Positions 50,321-59,792 of a DNA stretch of 64,000 nucleotides are shown one piece after another. Under the pieces are notes generated by a model. That model saw only the letters and a program-made list of their open reading frames with translations, did no database searches and had not been told where the DNA came from. Origin of the DNA: Amycolatopsis sp. CA-230715 (GTDB lineage Bacteria; Actinomycetota; Actinomycetes; Mycobacteriales; Pseudonocardiaceae); NCBI RefSeq assembly GCF_018736145.1, contig NZ_CP059997.1, forward strand, positions 7,873,501 to 7,937,500, in the 5' to 3' direction. Every line of letters begins with the position of its first letter. The first letter of the stretch is position 1. The position numbers and the translations under genes were made by a program.

Positions 50321-50413
50321 TCGGGGCGTCCCTGTCTGCCCGTTAGGGCGCCCGATCGACCGTGGCCGCGCTCGCCAAGGCCCGGTTGGCTGCGGGAGAC
50401 GACAGGGGGCACT

Positions 50414-53400
50414 GTGACGACTCCGGCCGAACTCGCGCCAGTACGGGTCCTGCGCAAGGAGGACCTGCTCGATCTCACGTTCAGTTTCCGCAACCTCAAG
50501 ATCCGCAGGCCGCTGATCGGCACGCCGGTGCTCGTGCGCCGCGACCCCGCGAGCCCGGCGCAGCTGATCGCCACCTTCCCCCGCCAGCACGTGCTGGAGA
50601 AGGCGTACTTCGAGACCGCGGGCGCCATCAAGGTGGAGCCGCCCGATCCCGACGTCGGCACGGTCGCCGAACCGCTGGAGCCGCCGCCGGTGCGGTCCCT
50701 GCTGTCCGGCCGCACGGTGCTGGTGTTCGAAGTGGACGCCACCACCGAGATCCCGTACACCGCCAAGGGACTGGTGGCCGCGATGCGGCTGCTGCCGCCA
50801 CGGCTGGTGCCGGTCGCCAGGGGAGCCGCGGCCGCGGTGCTGCCGCAGCCGAAGCACAACCGGACGGATCGCTGGGCGAGCAGCCTGTACGCGGGCGCCG
50901 CGGCGAAGAACCGGCACACCGCCGACGACATCGCCGCCACCATGCGCGTGCTGCGCAACGTCACCCAGCTGATGCCCCGCTTCGGGCCGGAGGTGGCGCT
51001 CGCGGCGGCGGCCGACGCCGACCCCGAGGTGTTCGGCGCGCTGCGCGCGGAGCTGACCGCGCGCGCCGAACTCGCGCCCGCCGCGCTCGAAAACCCCCTT
51101 CCCGCCGATCCTTCCGCGGTGCCGAGCACCGCGCTGGAACTGCCGTACCGCTTGCTGCTGTCACCGTCCGAAACGGCCGCGTGGGCGCACAGCGAGGACG
51201 TCGTGACCCATCCGGGCAACGACCGGATCGAGCTGTGGCACACCCGGCTCGGGATCCGGCGCGAGCACGACGACGGCACGCAGGAGGTCGACGAACTCGA
51301 CGCGAATGGGCGGACCGTCCGTGCCGTGTGGACCCGTGACGGCGACGCGGCCACGATGCCTCGGCCGGATCCGGCGGCCAAGGACGCGATCGGCCGCACC
51401 CCGCTCAGCCCCTACGACCGGTACTCCCTGGTGCGCCTGACCGGGCACGAACGGCTCGCCCCGGTGCGCGTCGGCAACCTCGCACTGTCCACTTTGGGCG
51501 GTTGGCTGGACGTGCTCGGCCAGTGGGAACCGCCGCCGGGACTCGATCTCGAGGAATGGCGGCACGTCGCGACCCTCGGCCGCGACCATTACGTGCGCGT
51601 GCTCTACGCCGGGTACCTGTTCCCGTTCGGGCACCGCGCCTCGCTGGTCAAGGTCACCGAGCGCAAGTTCGACCCGGCGAAGCCGGGCGCGCCCGCGTAC
51701 CTGTACCAGCGGATGTTCATCCTGGTCCGGCAACCCGTCCGCACCTACGAGTACCGGGGCGGCACCCCGCTGCCGAGGACCGGGGCGGAGCGGCTGGACG
51801 TCCAGTTCCCGTTCAGCTCGATCACACTCGTCACGTCGGTGACGCCCAACCTCGACGACCCGAACGCGGGGCCGCCCGGTCTGCCGGGAAACCAGAAGCT
51901 GTTCTTCCCCCACGTCGGCGGGCAGCGGTTCGAGTTCAAGGCCGTCGGCGTCGACCGCGACGGGCGCGCGGTCGAGTTCCGCACACCACTGCTGTTCGTG
52001 TCGAAGACGCTGAACACCCCGGCGGACCTGCCCGCCATCGTCAAGGCGTACAACCCGAATCCCGGTGCGCTCGCCGTCGAGGACCCCGGCCACCGCGCGG
52101 CCGCGGTCGCCGGGCAGGCGCTCGCCTTCGCGGAGAGCAAGAAACCCGACGACACCAGGCTCGACGTTTCGCGGCTGTTGTGGGCCGCGGCCGTTCCCGA
52201 CGACCTCGGCTCCATTGTGGACGGCAAGGATCCCGCGCTGTTCCTGCCGAAGATCGACCAAGCGACCGGGGTCATCCCGTCGGTCGGCCAGCTGACCGGG
52301 GAAGCCGAGCAGGTCGTGGTGAGCTACGCCGACGGCTTCAAGCAGCACGCCTTCGACGCGGTGGCCAACCAGGGCCAGGTGTTCCTCAAGCTCGCGAACG
52401 ACGCGAAAATGGAGTTCAGCAAGCAAAGCGACCGCGTCGGCGCGCTCGCCGCCCCCGATCTGTCGGTGGCGGGGCTGTCCAGGCTCACCGGCCCGGTCGC
52501 GGGCGATCTCGCCAAGCTCTCCGCTGGCGAGTTCAACCCCGCCGACTTCTTCAAGGCGTTCAACGCGAACATCTTCGGCGTCATCCCGCTGGCCGAACTG
52601 GTCAAGCTGGCCGGGCTCGACAAGCCGCTCAAGGTGCCCACCTTCCTGTCGCAGATCCTCAACGCCGTCTCGATGTTCACTCAGGACGTCGAACGCGCCG
52701 TCAAGACATTGCAGGAACTGCGCAAGACGGTGCCGCAGATCGGCACCGCCGTGCAGGACCTCGCAGACAAGTCCGAGACGCTGCTCACCACCGTCGGCGA
52801 GTTCCTCAAACCGGGCTCCGGCACCACGATCGAAGCCGTGCAAGGCGCGTTCGACGGTTTCAGCGCGTCGTTCACCCGGCTTCGCCAGGCGTTGCCGAAG
52901 GGCACCGATCCCGCGATCACCGGTCTGCTCGACCGGGTCGACCAGCAGCTCAAGGCATGGGACGACACCGGTGCCCAGGTGGTGTCGATCAAGCAGGCGC
53001 TGGTGAAAGCCGCGCAGGGCGCCAAGCTGCCGGACGTGGCGACGACCAGGCTCGAATGGTCGCCGGACCTGCAAGCGTGGTCGCCGTTCGAAAAGAACCC
53101 CGACCGGAAGAACGCGCTGTTCTGGCCGCACGAGGGCGCCGGGAAGATGACCATGGTCGTCGACCTGCGCGGCTCGCTGCGGCCGGACGTGTCCTCCGGC
53201 GCGGACGTGACCTGCACGCTGGAACACTTCGACATTCTCCTGGTACCAAAGGGATTCCCGGGACTGCGGCTGGAGTTCGAGCGGATCCGGTTCACCGCGA
53301 GGGCGGGGAAGAAACCGGATATCGAAGTCGTCTTCAACGGCGTCGACTTCGAGGGCCCGCTCCAGTTCGTGCAGACCTTGCGCAACCTGATCCCGCTCGA

Positions 53401-54121
53401 CGGCTTCAGCGATCCGCCCGCGCTCCAGGTCACGCCGAGCGGGATCACCGCGGACTACTCGATGACACTGCCCGCCGCGGCGATCGGGGTGTTCAGCCTC
53501 GAAAACCTCAGCCTCGGCGCGTCGCTGCGGGTGCCGTTCATCGGCGAGTCGCTGGAAGCCGGTTTCCACTTCTGCACCAGGGAACGGCCGTTCACGCTGA
53601 CCGTGTCGTTCCTCGGCGGAGGCGGGTTCTTCGGCATCACCGCGCGCCCCAACGGGATCAAGACGCTGGAGGCGGCGCTCGAATTCGGGGCCGCCGTGTC
53701 GATGAACCTCGGTGTGGCGAGCGGCAGCCTGTCGGTGATGGCTGGCATCTACTTCCGCCTCGAAAACGGGACGGACGCGGTGATCGCCGGGTACCTGCGC
53801 GCCCGCGGCGAGGTCGACGTGCTCGGCATCATCTCCGCGTCGATCGAGCTGTACATGGAGTTCCGCTACCAGAGCAGCCCGAGGGCGGTCTACGGCCGCG
53901 CGACCATCACGGTCGAAATCGACGTGCTGTTCTTCCACAAATCGGTGTCGATCACCTGCGAGCGCAGGTTCGCTGGCAGCGACGAGACGTTCGCGCTCGC
54001 GGCCGCCGCAGGCGCGCAACCGACCTTCGCCGAGTTGATGGCGCCCTACACCGAACCGGTCACCGCCCTGCGCCGTGACCCCGCACTCGAATACTGCACG
54101 GCCTTCGGGGGGATCGACTGA
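50414..54121 (+). CDS. Giant protein of unknown function (1235 aa), gene A
   Basis: No family is recognised. The N-terminal third (1-580) is beta-rich with few cysteines. Residues about 600-880 are helical and coiled-coil-like (VSMFTQDVERAVKTLQELRKTVPQ ... FSASFTRLRQALPKG). Residues about 950-1200 return to regular amphipathic strands (LQVTPSGITADYSMTLPAAAIGVFSLENLSLGASLRVPF ... LSVMAGIYFRLE ... RARGEVDVLGIISASIELYMEFRY) suggesting a barrel, solenoid or tube-like assembly. There is no signal peptide and no long hydrophobic helix. The stop shares a base with the start of the next giant gene (TGATG), so both are made together. The flanks give no clue. Confidence 0.85.
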   Translation: MTTPAELAPVRVLRKEDLLDLTFSFRNLKIRRPLIGTPVLVRRDPASPAQLIATFPRQHVLEKAYFETAGAIKVEPPDPDVGTVAEPLEPPPVRSLLSGRTVLVFEVDATTEIPYTAKGLVAAMRLLPPRLVPVARGAAAAVLPQPKHNRTDRWASSLYAGAAAKNRHTADDIAATMRVLRNVTQLMPRFGPEVALAAAADADPEVFGALRAELTARAELAPAALENPLPADPSAVPSTALELPYRLLLSPSETAAWAHSEDVVTHPGNDRIELWHTRLGIRREHDDGTQEVDELDANGRTVRAVWTRDGDAATMPRPDPAAKDAIGRTPLSPYDRYSLVRLTGHERLAPVRVGNLALSTLGGWLDVLGQWEPPPGLDLEEWRHVATLGRDHYVRVLYAGYLFPFGHRASLVKVTERKFDPAKPGAPAYLYQRMFILVRQPVRTYEYRGGTPLPRTGAERLDVQFPFSSITLVTSVTPNLDDPNAGPPGLPGNQKLFFPHVGGQRFEFKAVGVDRDGRAVEFRTPLLFVSKTLNTPADLPAIVKAYNPNPGALAVEDPGHRAAAVAGQALAFAESKKPDDTRLDVSRLLWAAAVPDDLGSIVDGKDPALFLPKIDQATGVIPSVGQLTGEAEQVVVSYADGFKQHAFDAVANQGQVFLKLANDAKMEFSKQSDRVGALAAPDLSVAGLSRLTGPVAGDLAKLSAGEFNPADFFKAFNANIFGVIPLAELVKLAGLDKPLKVPTFLSQILNAVSMFTQDVERAVKTLQELRKTVPQIGTAVQDLADKSETLLTTVGEFLKPGSGTTIEAVQGAFDGFSASFTRLRQALPKGTDPAITGLLDRVDQQLKAWDDTGAQVVSIKQALVKAAQGAKLPDVATTRLEWSPDLQAWSPFEKNPDRKNALFWPHEGAGKMTMVVDLRGSLRPDVSSGADVTCTLEHFDILLVPKGFPGLRLEFERIRFTARAGKKPDIEVVFNGVDFEGPLQFVQTLRNLIPLDGFSDPPALQVTPSGITADYSMTLPAAAIGVFSLENLSLGASLRVPFIGESLEAGFHFCTRERPFTLTVSFLGGGGFFGITARPNGIKTLEAALEFGAAVSMNLGVASGSLSVMAGIYFRLENGTDAVIAGYLRARGEVDVLGIISASIELYMEFRYQSSPRAVYGRATITVEIDVLFFHKSVSITCERRFAGSDETFALAAAAGAQPTFAELMAPYTEPVTALRRDPALEYCTAFGGID

Positions 54122-57100
54122 TGCCGAACACGACCCAGCTCCTGCTCACCGCCGTGCCCAACGGGACGGCGAACGACGGCACCGCCAAGGTGTCCCTTGT
54201 GGTCGGTCCGAGGCTGGTGCCCGATCCGGCTTCGCCGAGACCGAAGCTGGCTGATTTTGTGTCCTTTTCGGACTGGCCCGCGGCACTGGCCGCCATCCTG
54301 CCGACACTGCGCCTCGAATTCGTGAGCGGCACGACGGTCACCAAGGTGCAGCCGGTGTTCGGCGCGCCGGAAGCGGATTCCGTGCTGTGGAAGGCTTTGT
54401 TCCCGGCCGCCACCACCCCGGTGGGACCGAGGACGACCGCCGCGGCCGCGATCGCGGCCGATCCGCCGCCGCCGAAATCACTGCGATCGTTCCCGGCCGC
54501 GGAGGTGCACCGCCACGTCGTCGAGCTGCACGGCGACGCGACGGCGCTGCTGGCGAACCGCAGGATCGCCGCCACCAAAGCGAACGGAAACGGTGGCTGC
54601 CCGCCTCCGCCGGACTACATTTCCTTGGGCTGGCTCAAGGAGAAGATCGGCCCGGACGTGCCGAAGATCGTCAAGGACCCGAACCAGGCGCACACGGCCG
54701 TCGACTCGGTGCTCGGCAAGGCCGACCCCCCGGTCATCGGTCTCGTGCCGGACCCCGATCCCGACCCCGGTGGTCCGGTCGGCCCGCTGCCGCCGGTGAT
54801 CCCGCCGACCAGGATCATGCACCGCGACGACAAGGTGTACACGCACACCGGCGGCACCTTGGACCCGTCGAGGGTCAAGAAGCTCGCGTTCTCGGAGGCG
54901 TTCCGCTTCTACGACCGCACCCGCGTGCCGCCGGGTTCCGCCGCCGCCGAAGAAGCCCAGCCACCGCTGGAAAAGCCCGCACTCGACTTCCACAGCGCGT
55001 GCGCCGCCGTCGGCGACTACCCCCGGCTGCTGCGCAAGCTCGGCCTCGTCGTCGATGTCACCGTGAAGGTGCCTGCCGGGATCGCCGCGAACAGCTTGCT
55101 CCGCGTCGCTTTCGAAGGCGCGCCACCGGATCTCGGCAACCCGGCTGGGTTCAAACCCGCGCTGTGCCCGTTCACCGCGCTGGACCTGACCGGCGGGCAG
55201 TTCGAAGCGGCACCGTCGAGCACCACGTCGCCGATCGCCAAGCGCGTCCTGGACCTCGCCGACCAGAACCGCTGGCTGGTGACCGAACTGGACCTCGACG
55301 CGGCCGTGCAGAAGTACCTGACGTTCGCGCATTCGGTGAGCCAGCTGACCGATCCCGAGTTCGCCGACTCCGACGCACCCGCCGACGCGAGCATCCCCGC
55401 GCAGAGCGGCGGCGGGATCACCGTGCTGCGGAAGAACCGGGACGGCGTGGTCGGCCCGCAGGTCGACCGGATGACGGGTTACCAGGCGAGCGCCGAGCAG
55501 TACACCAATTCGACCGATCCGCGCGTCACCTTCGGGCCGACGCTGCACGCCGAGGACCTCGTCCGCGGGTTCCGGATCGACGTGGGGCTCGCGGATCCCG
55601 CCACCGGATCCGTGGTGGCGTGGAAGTCGTTGTGCCAGCGGGTGGGCAGCTACGTGCTGCGCAGGCCGGGCCAGGCGCCGTTGGACATCACCGGGATCGG
55701 CGAGGACGAGGGGTACGTCAAGAGCAGCGCGGTCGGGTCCGTGCCGGGCAAACCCGACGAGCTGTTCCTGCACGAGGCGATGTTCGGCTGGGACGGCTGG
55801 AGCCTGGTGGCACCTCGGCCAGGCAAGACGATCGGCGAGAACTCCGGCGCCGAGGTGCCCGACCCCGAGCTCGACGAGAACTTCCCGCTGGACGTGCGGT
55901 TCCGCCCGGCCGGCGGGTCGCTGCCCGCGTTGCGCTACGGCCGCACCTACCGGTTGCGGGCCCGCGCCGTCGACCTGGCAGGCAACAGCCTCGGCCCGGC
56001 CGACGCCATCCCCGACGCGCACGCGTCGGCGCCGATCACCTACCGCCGCTGGGAACCGGTGCCGCCGCCCGTCGTGCTGCCGTCGAAGCCCTACAACGAG
56101 GGCGAATCGGCCGAGCGCCTGGTGATCCGCAGTTCGGTGCACGACGACGGGCGCGCCATCCCGGCGTCGTTCTACGGCGCGCTGCGCAACGACCGGCTGC
56201 ACGGGCCGTTCTCCGGTACCGACGGCCTCGACCGCGGCTACGAGGACTTCGACGAACGGCACCTCGCGCCGCCGAAGACCTCGGAGCTGATGGCGGAGCA
56301 GCACGGGATGTTCGACCGGTACCTCGGCGCGGGCAAGCCCGCGAGCGCCGCGAAGGCGTTCTACGCCGCCGCGTCACGGGAATCCGGGACCTTTTCCGAC
56401 ACCAAGGTGACCGATCCGCATCCGCCGTACTTCGAACACGATCTGCTCCTGGAGCGCAGCATCCACGTGGCGAAGCACACCGTCACCGACCCCGAGCCGC
56501 CCACCGAACTCCCGCTCCCGCACGGCGGCGCGCTGAAACAGGGTGAGTACATCGTCCACGATCCGCTGCTCGGCCTGAAGGTGCCGTATCTCCCCGATCC
56601 GCTGGCGAAGGGCGCCGCGCTGCGCGGGCTGCCCGCCGACGTGCCGAACCGCCGGGTCGCGTTCCCTGGCACCTGGCCGGAGGCGGCGCCGTTCCGGCTG
56701 CGCGTCGAAGAAGGCACGGGGAGTCCGGAGTGGACGGAGTTTTCCCGTACGCTCACGGTGTTCCTGCCCAAGGCCGAGATCGCGACGGTCAAGCTGAGCA
56801 GCAGCCCCGATCCCGGTGACGTCGGTGTGTTGAAGGTCTGGTCGCTGCTCACCGGCAAGGCGGGGCTCACCGCCGCGGACGGCGAGTTCGCGAGCCTGCT
56901 CGCGGTGGCCGCCGCCGGTGAGGACTGGATGGTCACGCCGTTCGTCGAGCTGACCCTCGTGCACGCGGTCGAGAAGCCGCTCGAACGCCCGCAGCTCGTG
57001 GCCGTGACGTTCGACCGGCTCGCGGAGGAAACCTTCGCCGCGCTGTCGGGAACCGTGCGCTCGCACGCCAAGAGCACCGGGCGGCTCGACGTCGAAGCCG

Positions 57101-58401
57101 CCTGGAGCGAATGGCTCGACGACCCGGCCGAGGACGCGCCGCGGCGCGTCACCAAGCAGGCGCACGTCGCCGACTTCCGGATCGAAGCCGTCGAGGGCAC
57201 AGCCAGGATCGGGCGGGACGACGAGCGGGGCGGTCCGCGCGAGCCGTTCTTCCGGCACCGCGTCCGGCACGAGTTCGGCGACACCAGACACCGCACCGTG
57301 ACCTACACCCCGGTCGCGACGACGCGGTTCCTGGAGTACTTCAAGCCGGAGGTCAAGAACGATCCGGAGCTGGTCACCAGGATCGGCGACGAGTTCGCGG
57401 CGAAGGTGCCGAGTTCGCGGCGACCCGAACCGCCCGAAGTGCTGTACGTGGTGCCGACTTTCCGGTGGGAGCAGGACAACCGCGTGCACCAGGCCGTCCA
57501 CCGGCGGCGGCAGGCCGGTGTCCGGATCTACCTCGAGCGGCCGTGGTTCTCCTCCGGTGACGACGAAATGCTCGCCGTGCTGATCGACGACACCGCACCG
57601 GCGCAGTACGCGACGCGCTGGGGAACCGATCCGGTGTGGGGCGATCCCGCGACACCGGCCACCGCGGGGCCGAAGCCGGCGGACTTCCCGAACGCCGCCG
57701 CGCAGGCCGCCGGACTGACCCTCGTGGAGACGGCGGCGACCGTGACCGCGATGGCGTTCACCCCGGAGTTCGACCGGCGCAGGGGCCTTTGGTACGTCGA
57801 CGTCGACCTGAACGCCCCCGCCGCGCGGAGCTACTTCCCGCTCGTCCGCTTCGCCGTCGCCCGGTACCAGCCGTACGCGCTGCCGGGCTGCGAGCTGTCG
57901 AAGGTCGTGCTCGCCGAGTTCACGCAGCTGCCGCCGGAGCGCACGACGACGGTGCGCGACGCGGGCGGCCGCAAGCTGGAAGTCACCGTCGCGGGCGCGT
58001 TCGCCGCGAACGCGCCCGGCACGGCGGCCGGCACCGGGCGGGACGCGGTCGCGGCCAGCAGGCAGGTGCTCGTCACGCTCCAGAAGCGCGGTCTGCTGGA
58101 AACCGACGACCTGGCTTGGAAACCGGCCGGTCCCGCCGTCGAACTCGGGTGCGCCGCGGCGGGCGATTCGTTCGTCTGGACGGGGGTACTGGCACCGTCC
58201 ACATCGGAACTGCTGACGAACTACCGGATCGTGGTCGAGGAGCACGAGCTGTACCAGACCGACAAGGACACCGAGGAGTTCGCCAGAACCGTCGGCGGTC
58301 AAGCCGTTTCCGTCGCTCGCCGTCCGATCTATTCGGACACCTTCGGGCTCGGCATCGGGCTCGGCGGCATCTTCGACCTCGACATCACCCTCGAAATCTG
58401 A
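54121..58401 (+). CDS. Giant protein of unknown function (1426 aa), gene B
   Basis: No family is recognised. An N-terminal part (1-210) is followed by a Pro/Asp/Gly-rich linker (VPDPDPDPGGPVGPLPPVIPP near 210-235). Long mixed regions then include a strand pattern like fibronectin/Ig repeats (YGRTYRLRARAVDLAGNSLGPAD near 615). C-terminal conserved-looking blocks are HRTVTYTPVATTRFLEYF, GLWYVDVDLNAPAARSYFPLVRFAVARYQPYALPG and SKVVLAEFTQLPPERTTTV. No signal peptide, membrane helix or catalytic motif is seen. It is coupled to gene A by the TGATG overlap. The two products probably form one large complex. Confidence 0.85.
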   Translation: MPNTTQLLLTAVPNGTANDGTAKVSLVVGPRLVPDPASPRPKLADFVSFSDWPAALAAILPTLRLEFVSGTTVTKVQPVFGAPEADSVLWKALFPAATTPVGPRTTAAAAIAADPPPPKSLRSFPAAEVHRHVVELHGDATALLANRRIAATKANGNGGCPPPPDYISLGWLKEKIGPDVPKIVKDPNQAHTAVDSVLGKADPPVIGLVPDPDPDPGGPVGPLPPVIPPTRIMHRDDKVYTHTGGTLDPSRVKKLAFSEAFRFYDRTRVPPGSAAAEEAQPPLEKPALDFHSACAAVGDYPRLLRKLGLVVDVTVKVPAGIAANSLLRVAFEGAPPDLGNPAGFKPALCPFTALDLTGGQFEAAPSSTTSPIAKRVLDLADQNRWLVTELDLDAAVQKYLTFAHSVSQLTDPEFADSDAPADASIPAQSGGGITVLRKNRDGVVGPQVDRMTGYQASAEQYTNSTDPRVTFGPTLHAEDLVRGFRIDVGLADPATGSVVAWKSLCQRVGSYVLRRPGQAPLDITGIGEDEGYVKSSAVGSVPGKPDELFLHEAMFGWDGWSLVAPRPGKTIGENSGAEVPDPELDENFPLDVRFRPAGGSLPALRYGRTYRLRARAVDLAGNSLGPADAIPDAHASAPITYRRWEPVPPPVVLPSKPYNEGESAERLVIRSSVHDDGRAIPASFYGALRNDRLHGPFSGTDGLDRGYEDFDERHLAPPKTSELMAEQHGMFDRYLGAGKPASAAKAFYAAASRESGTFSDTKVTDPHPPYFEHDLLLERSIHVAKHTVTDPEPPTELPLPHGGALKQGEYIVHDPLLGLKVPYLPDPLAKGAALRGLPADVPNRRVAFPGTWPEAAPFRLRVEEGTGSPEWTEFSRTLTVFLPKAEIATVKLSSSPDPGDVGVLKVWSLLTGKAGLTAADGEFASLLAVAAAGEDWMVTPFVELTLVHAVEKPLERPQLVAVTFDRLAEETFAALSGTVRSHAKSTGRLDVEAAWSEWLDDPAEDAPRRVTKQAHVADFRIEAVEGTARIGRDDERGGPREPFFRHRVRHEFGDTRHRTVTYTPVATTRFLEYFKPEVKNDPELVTRIGDEFAAKVPSSRRPEPPEVLYVVPTFRWEQDNRVHQAVHRRRQAGVRIYLERPWFSSGDDEMLAVLIDDTAPAQYATRWGTDPVWGDPATPATAGPKPADFPNAAAQAAGLTLVETAATVTAMAFTPEFDRRRGLWYVDVDLNAPAARSYFPLVRFAVARYQPYALPGCELSKVVLAEFTQLPPERTTTVRDAGGRKLEVTVAGAFAANAPGTAAGTGRDAVAASRQVLVTLQKRGLLETDDLAWKPAGPAVELGCAAAGDSFVWTGVLAPSTSELLTNYRIVVEEHELYQTDKDTEEFARTVGGQAVSVARRPIYSDTFGLGIGLGGIFDLDITLEI

Positions 58402-58485
58402 CGAGACGCCCCGCTCCCGGGATCAGCGGGTAGCCATCGCCGGATATCCACGGCATCCTGGGACGATCACCGGATGAGGAGGGCC

Positions 58486-59703
58486 ATGACCACCAGAGTG
58501 GATTCCGATGCCGTCGGCGAGGTGCTCGCGGCGCTGGGCACCGACGAGGGCAGGGCCGACCCGTACCCGCACTACGCGCGGTTGCGGGCGCTGGGGCCCG
58601 TGGTGACCGCCCCCGACGGCGTGCTGGTGATCACCGGGTACCGGCAGTGCTCGGCGTTCGTGCGCGATCAACGCCCGCTTAAGCAGTCGGAACAGCTCCT
58701 GCTCGCCGCCGGGTACCACGACTGGCGGGAGCGGCCGTCGCTGCGGCTGATGTTCACCAGCATGGTGATGCTGGACGGCCCCGCGCACACCCGGTTGCGT
58801 CGCCTGGTCTCCTCGGCGTTCACCGCGCGCAGGGTCGCGAACCTGCGCCCCGCCGTCGAGCGCATCGTCGGCGAACTGTGCGAACGCCTTGACGGGACCA
58901 CGGATTTCGTCACGGAGTTCGCGTTCCCGCTCCCGGCCACCGTGATCGGTGAGCTGCTCGGCGTGCCGCGGGCGGACCGGCCGATGTTCCAGACCCTCGT
59001 GCGGGACTGGACGATGGTGTTGGACGAGCTGAGCCCCGCCGTGGTCGACCGTGCTGACTCCGCCGCGGTCACCATCCGCGACTACCTCGCGGACCTGGCC
59101 GAGACACGGCACGCCGAACCGGCCGACGACCTCATCTCCGCGCTGGTGGCGGCCGGGGACGGCGAGGAGGGGCTGGACGCGGAGGAACTGGTGAGCATGG
59201 CGGCCCTCCTGCTGTCCGCCGGTTTCGAAACTACGACAGGGCTGCTGGCGAACGGCCTGTTCGCGCTGCTGGAGGAGCCCGCGCAGGCGGCCAGGCTGCG
59301 CACCGAGCAGGCGCTCGCCGCGCCCGCGGTGGAGGAGCTGCTTCGCTACGACTCGCCCGTACACCTGGCGTCCACCAGGATCATGCCCACAGATCTCACG
59401 ATCGCCGACATCGGCTTCGCCGAGGGACAGCGCGCCGTCGCCCTGCTCGGCGCGGCCAACCGTGATCCCGAGGTGTTCCGCGAACCCGACCGGCTGGTGC
59501 TGGACCGCGCCGAAGAGCCGCCGCTGTCCTTCGGCGGTGGCGCGCACTACTGCCTCGGCGCACCACTGGCCAGGTTGGAAGCGCAGGTCGCGTTTCCCTT
59601 GCTGCTGTCGCGATTCCCCCGGCTCTCGCTCGCGGGCGACCCCGTTTTCCGGCCGGGGCTGTCGCTGCACACCTACACGTCGTTGCCGATCAGTACGAAC
59701 TGA
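58486..59703 (+). CDS. Cytochrome P450 (class I, bacterial)
   Basis: This 405-residue P450 has haem-binding LSFGGGAHYCLGAPLARLE near the C-terminus, a K-helix ExxR in AVEELLRYDSP and an I-helix LLLSAGFETTTGLLANGL. The I-helix has Glu where most bacterial P450s have Asp (AGxET instead of AGxDT), which can alter proton delivery. No ferredoxin or reductase is adjacent. I chose the ATG at 58486 because GAGGAGGG lies directly before it. The substrate is unknown; many such enzymes tailor secondary metabolites. Confidence 0.93.
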   Translation: MTTRVDSDAVGEVLAALGTDEGRADPYPHYARLRALGPVVTAPDGVLVITGYRQCSAFVRDQRPLKQSEQLLLAAGYHDWRERPSLRLMFTSMVMLDGPAHTRLRRLVSSAFTARRVANLRPAVERIVGELCERLDGTTDFVTEFAFPLPATVIGELLGVPRADRPMFQTLVRDWTMVLDELSPAVVDRADSAAVTIRDYLADLAETRHAEPADDLISALVAAGDGEEGLDAEELVSMAALLLSAGFETTTGLLANGLFALLEEPAQAARLRTEQALAAPAVEELLRYDSPVHLASTRIMPTDLTIADIGFAEGQRAVALLGAANRDPEVFREPDRLVLDRAEEPPLSFGGGAHYCLGAPLARLEAQVAFPLLLSRFPRLSLAGDPVFRPGLSLHTYTSLPISTN

Positions 59704-59792
59704 ACGGCTGCCCTTTCATCCCGTTCATGGGGATTTCATCGCCCGTGGCTACTTTGCGCGCGGTGGTTTCCGGTGCGGATGGAGGAGCGAGG

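Noticed and set aside
51161..54019. 952-codon minus-strand frame opposite giant gene A
   Set aside because: Composition is typical of antisense GC-rich DNA (RR, HR and GE runs), with no motif. The plus-strand frame has normal protein composition and couples to gene B.
54478..56304. 608-codon minus-strand frame opposite giant gene B
   Set aside because: Same reasoning: biased composition and no domain signal. The plus-strand frame reads as protein throughout.
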